Source: Branchiostoma floridae (taxonomy: Eukaryota; Chordata; Leptocardii; Amphioxiformes; Branchiostomatidae). From it: DNA of 64,000 nucleotides. The DNA is taken from assembly GCF_000003815.2 (NCBI RefSeq), contig NC_049982.1, positions 2,971,338-3,035,337 of the forward strand, in the 5' to 3' direction. Below, piece after piece: positions 48,201 through 54,200 of this stretch (positions within the stretch are counted from its first letter, which is position 1; each line of letters starts with the position of its first letter). Below the pieces are notes generated by a model. That model worked only from the letters and a program-made list of their open reading frames with translations. It was not told the origin of the DNA and searched no databases. Made by a program: the position numbers and the translations under genes.

Positions 48201-51200
48201 CAATCGGTTCAGCGTTAGGTGTTAGAAGGTTCATGTAAATTGGATCAACTGTTAGGATCTTATTCCAAAGTCTGATTNNNNNNNNNNNNNNNNNNNNNNN
48301 NNNNNNNNNNNNNNNNNNNNNNNNNNNNNNNNNNNNNNNNNNNNNNNNNNNNNNNNNNNNNNNNNNNNNNNNNNNNNNNNNNNNNNNNNNNNNNNNNNNN
48401 NNNNNNNNNNNNNNNNNNNNNNNNNNNNNNNNNNNNNNNNNNNNNNNNNNNNNNNNNNNNNNNNNNNNNNNNNNNNNNNNNNNNNNNNNNNNNNNNNNNN
48501 NNNNNNNNNNNNNNNNNNNNNNNNNNNNNNNNNNNNNNNNNNNNNNNNNNNNNNNNNNNNNNNNNNNNNNNNNNNNNNNNNNNNNNNNNNNNNNNNNNNN
48601 NNNNNNNNNNNNNNNNNNNNNNNNAGGTGGACGTACAATTACAGGAATATAGAATACGCTGTAACGAATTAGATATCAATCAGTTTTCGCCAGATTTACC
48701 ATATAGCCTTTACGACTTTCGTGTCAATTTTTACATCTTCAGAGTACATATTTCCTTAACAAAGCAAAAAAAGCAGTTGACGTATTGAGAATGACGTTTT
48801 TTCTTTATTATTCAAGCTGTAGGCACCACTAACATCGCCCTGAACCGCCCTGCTGCCCAGTCCAGCGTTAAATATGGAGCGCCTGCCGGGCGTGCCGTGG
48901 ATGGGGACGACAATCCTCAATGGGCCGGGGGGTCCTGTACCCACACGGCAAGAGAACCCAACCCGTGGTGGCGGGTGGACCTGGGCAGCAGCCAGGCTGT
49001 GGGGCGGGTGGTCGTCACCAACAGGAAGGACTGCTGCTCGGGCCGGCTGAAAGGCTTCACGGTTTACGTGGGCGACAGTCCCGAGGTGCTGTCCAACCCA
49101 ACCTGCGGGGGGCCGCAGGCCGTGGCCGGCAGGGGCACCATCACCGTGAGCTGCGGTGGCCTGAGGGGCCGGTATGTGGGCATCGCGCTGAAGGGCGCAC
49201 AGAGAACGCTGACGCTCTGTGAGGTCAAGGTCTTCGGAGGTACGTCTGCTGCTGGGCCTCTGTTGTTTGTTGACCTATCTTATTGAATATATACAGGTAC
49301 ATTTTTGCTGTTGTTTCTTTTACTATAGGCATCTACTCACTCACTCACTCACTCCGGCGAGCTCGCTCGGAATCTCCGCATAACTAGTTTCCTCCACCTC
49401 TCTTTGCCGTCCATCGCTGCGGGAAGTTGCTGCATCTAGTAGTCTGATTAAAGTTCACTTGTAGCATCCTTCCCAACACCCGCGGGCCAGTCACAGCCCC
49501 GGACAGCAGAGTTTGTGTGTTAAACAGACTAGGCATCTACCAGAATGATTGGTCGAGGGATATCTTGACTAAACGTATACTGTTATACTGGCAGGTGTTG
49601 GGGGAGGAGGCGTTGGAGGAGGCGTTGAAGGAGGCGTTGAAGGAAGCGTTGGAGGGGGCGTTGAAGGAGCCGTTGAAGGAGGCGTTGGAGGGGGCGTTGA
49701 AGGAGCCGTTGAAGGAGGCGTTGAAGGAGGCGTTGAAGGAGGCGTTGAAGGAGGCGTTGGAGGGGGCGTTGAAGGAGGCGTTGGAGGAGGCGTTGAAGGA
49801 GGCGTCGGAGGAGGCGTTGCCGGAGATGTTGCCGGAGAAGGCTTCGGAGAATCCGTTGGAGGAGGCGCCGTTGGAGACGGTTCAGGTGAGAGTATGTTCA
49901 GCTAGTCGGAAGTAAATTAAAGGTTAACTCACGGTTTTCGATGTAAATAGTTTCCGTCCATAGATGTTTTTGAAAGTGATCTCGTACCTTGAAGCAAAAA
50001 CAAACAGCATATATACATGTTTGCGTCTGCGTTGCTGTTCTGTCCNNNNNNNNNNNNNNNNNNNNNNNNNNNNNNNNNNNNNNNNNNNNNNNNNNNNNNN
50101 NNNNNNNNNNNNNNNNNNNNNNNNNNNNNNNNNNNNNNNNNNNNNNNNNNNNNNNNNNNNNNNNNNNNNNNNNNNNNNNNNNNNNNNNNNNNNNNNNNNN
50201 NNNNNNNNNNNNNNNNNNNNNNNNNNNNNNNNNNNNNNNNNNNNNNNNNNNNNNNNNNNNNNNNNNNNNNNNNNNNNNNNNNNNNNNNNNNNNNNNNNNN
50301 NNNNNNNNNNNNNNNNNNNNNNNNNNNNNNNNNNNNNNNNNNNNNNNNNNNNNNNNNNNNNNNNNNNNNNNNNNNNNNNNNNNNNNNNNNNNNNNNNNNN
50401 NNNNNNNNNNNNNNNNNNNNNNNNNNNNNNNNNNNNNNNNNNNNNNNNNNNNNNNNNNNNNNNNNNNNNNNNNNNNNNNNNNNNNNNNGAGTGGAAGGTT
50501 AGGACAAAGATTGTTCTTATTTTAACACTAAGCCTACTGCCTACCGCCTAAGTGCCTAGGCCAGGGGCTGTCCCCTTGCTCCTCTCCGTTTAAATTCTCC
50601 AGGTTGGGCGGTCCTGTGCACTTGTCTCCGCTAACTTGATACTCTGTCCGATATCTTTTGATACCTTATCCTAATGATAGGTTGATCATATCTAACACAG
50701 TGACTATACTTTTTTCTGTTGCCTAATGATACCCATGGTGAAGGTAAGAAATCCAAGTTATGATATACACAAGAAAACAATTGGCATGAATTCTTGAATG
50801 ATCTTTAACGTCTTACCGTTTCCAAAATCAAAATCTTGATGGATTAGACCATGTGCTATTTTGAGGATATAGTAACAGAACAAAGATGATAATGCAGATT
50901 TACCTTAACGTTTTCCGTGATATTGTCCTGCAGGGACGCCCAACAACAAGGCCCTTACCATGTCCACGAGCGGCATCAGCTCGTCCGGCACGGCAGGTGC
51001 ACAGAACGGGCCGCAGAACACCGTCGACGGAAACCCCAACACCTACTGGAGCCCGCAAGGTCTCCCGATGAACCACAATAACTGGTGGATCATCTTCGAC
51101 TTCCAGCGGGTCTACACCCTGTCCGCCATCCGGGTCACCAACTACGGGGACACCACGCATGACGTCACTGCCTTCAAGCTGGAGACGTCTGCCGACAAGG

Positions 51201-54200
51201 TGACGTGGCAGCCCGTGTACTCCACCTCGGGCGTCCGGCCGGGCACGAACCAGCCGCAGATGTTCGGGGGGTTCTCCGGGACCGGCCGATACTGGCGCTT
51301 CACGGTAACCAGGACCGCGTCAGGGAACCAGCCCTACCTCGTCGGCCTCATGTTCTACACGATCATACGTAAGTGTCATTGTGTACTCATGCATCTTCAT
51401 TATCATCAACATGGCCGTTTCCCCGTAGTCGAGAATATGAGAGAAGTTCTGGAAGGTCTGTAGGCCCTCATGTGGCTGAACAGTCCTATCTTAGACCTAC
51501 ATACTCTGCTGCACTGCTGGCAGGTGAACTGGGCCAAGGACACGGCCTGGTCAGCCGCCTCCTTTCTCCTCCTACCTCTATCTTCAGCATGGTCAGGTCG
51601 CTTTTTCTTGCACGCGTCATAGAGCTATGTAATCGGCCAGCAGAATATACCGACCAGCAGAATAAAGTGCTGTTTTACTTCCGTCTAGTTATTCAAGGCA
51701 TCTTTTCAAACAATTGATCTTATGTCCTTCTTCCAGCACACTTGACAAGTTTGCAAAAGTTTCCTAACCGCTTCTAAACTTGCTAACAATATTCTCCCGA
51801 GGCTTGTTGCTTTACATTTACAGAACCTGTAAATAATGAAGACTAAAAGTCGCGATAGGAATGCAGCAGTGCAGAGCATTTCAAGACCAGACAGGCACTT
51901 GAAATATCACATACGACAAGTTCATATTATGACTAATAAAGCACATAAACCATCATCATTTGATGAAGCGCCAACCTGTCTCGTTTGTTTCTCACAGGAC
52001 GTCAAGAACAGACGCATTTCAAGGTGGTCGGCATGTTGAAGACGGTGGCAGAAGCGAAGGAGTACTGCAAGACGGACCAGAACGGCCACCTAGCGGACGT
52101 CAGGAGTAAGGCACTGCTCGACTTCCTGATGACGACCATCAATGACATCGGGAAAACCAAGAACTACTGGATGGGGCTGCACGACGCCACGGTAATGCCC
52201 GTGTTTGCTGCGTCGGACTTTTCTTTCTGAATAGTCGTAAATTACCTTCCTCTCTTTGCTTCACTGGTGTGCTCTTACGTCGTGTGCTCTTACGTGAAGG
52301 AATAACAGTATTGTATTTGTCCGTCACGCAATACGCAGACATCGTTTAGTTACAGCTTTCCCATTACAGTCACGGTCTTAAATGACCTCCGTCTTGTGTG
52401 CTCAAGACCTGTCCAAGTAGAACATGTACCTGAAGGATAGACCCTAAATTACCTGGGGCAGAATCTTTTACTAGTACTAGTATCTCCTACAAGGTCGCCT
52501 CATCATGGCCACTATCGTTAGGGTGTTGGATGGTGGGGGAATTGCAGAAAATCGGGAAGTGGCGGGTCGGGCTGGGGTGGGGGGCTGTTATGGTTGCGCT
52601 GCCCCAAAGTTCTCCAAAATTAGTCAGTAATGGCTGGTAGTTGACCCCTGGGTCACAGCAAGGCCCAATGATACACAGATTCTGTGAGCAAGGCTGCAGG
52701 TACCGCCTATCCATCCTTCGCTGTTTCTACCCTCGTAATCTCCGTGACCGGCTTCATCATCAGATATATTGTATAGTTCTCAATATCAGCTAGGTACCTG
52801 CCTAGTGTCCACCATGTATTTATTGTGCCTGTCGCCATTTAGATAAAGTCAAAAGTCTATTGAAAAAGAACAACAATCTAAAGAAACAAAGAGCAAAGCT
52901 GTTGAAAACAAGCACGTCCTTCGTCAATATTGCTAGTGCAACAAGGCTTTCTGCGACTCACATTTTGGGACAAGCACATCGGGTCACCACTAGTTTTTTT
53001 TTTTTTCGTTTACGTGCAGAGGTATTAAGTCTTGAGACTAACGCCTAAAGCTCGTTAAAACGCGGGACCGCCAGTCTGTTGATGTGGATAGTGGCAGACG
53101 TCGCAAGCCTCTGTACACACATAAATAAAAACTGTATTGCATTCTAATGCAGATCTAAACAAACAAACAAATATCTTAGATTGGTTCTGAACTTGAGCAA
53201 GTTTAAACTCAAGCATCCCATCCCATTCCAGGGCGAGGGCGGCTGGGAATGGGCGGACGGAGCTCCCCTGTCGAGCTGCAGCTACAAGAACTGGGCACCC
53301 GGGGAGCCCAGCAACATCGGCGAGCACTCGTGTGTGCAGCTGTGGGCGGCAAAGGGCTTCCAGTGGGACACCGACGACTGCGGGGAGAAGAAGTTCTTCA
53401 TCTGCCAGAAAGGTTAGACATTGTCCCTCTCTTAAGCTAAGGGTACAACCCGCCGTACATGCAAATACATGCTGTCTACGTGCCGAAACGTGGGCAATCT
53501 TTTTGGATCTGTGGTAAGTACCACCTCCGTACGAATGCGACGAATTTTGGAGCACGCAGACACGCCGTAGAATTTTACGTGCAGGCAAACTTTGTGTGCC
53601 ATCGGGCTGCAGATTCGGGCGACGCGCCTGCCCTGCACATCCTGAACGTTTTCAGAAATACGTGGCGGACGTGGCCTCCCAAAAAACGTACGGACAAATT
53701 GCACGTACGGAGGGTTGTGCCCTTGGCTTTAGGCGCGGGTGCATGTCAGCCATCCTTTGTTGTAACAAATAGGACGCCTCTGTCGATTCCAATATTTTTC
53801 TGTATCTTGATTTGTTATGATTTCAGGAAAATCAGTTGCCATGTTAACTTAAGTCTCTACCCAAAAAGATTGATCAGTAAATAGATGGAGCTGGTGTGTT
53901 ACTCCGAAGGACCGACGGTTATACCGACTTTTTAGATACAGATACAGACCATGGGCCAGGCCTTCTCAGTTTCGCACCCTGATGCTTCTATGTTTGTTAG
54001 CCAGTGCACGTGGCTTTGTAAAGACCAGCAATACAGTACAGTTAACTCGTTAGTTAACCTTCCTGTAGCTATGATAGAAAGATATTCTGTGACTCTTGGT
54101 ACTGACACGCATTTATCATTACTTTATCAGGACCCGGAGATACGAGCGCCTGCAGAGGCCAATATGGTGAGATGATTTTTTCATCCAATCGCCTCTTTAC

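Noticed and set aside
49517-49915. Long reading frame of LKEALKEALE helical repeats
   Set aside because: It is a shadow frame. The acceptor at 49591-49594 and phase-1 joining give the Gly/Val/Glu reading, consistent with the other linkers.
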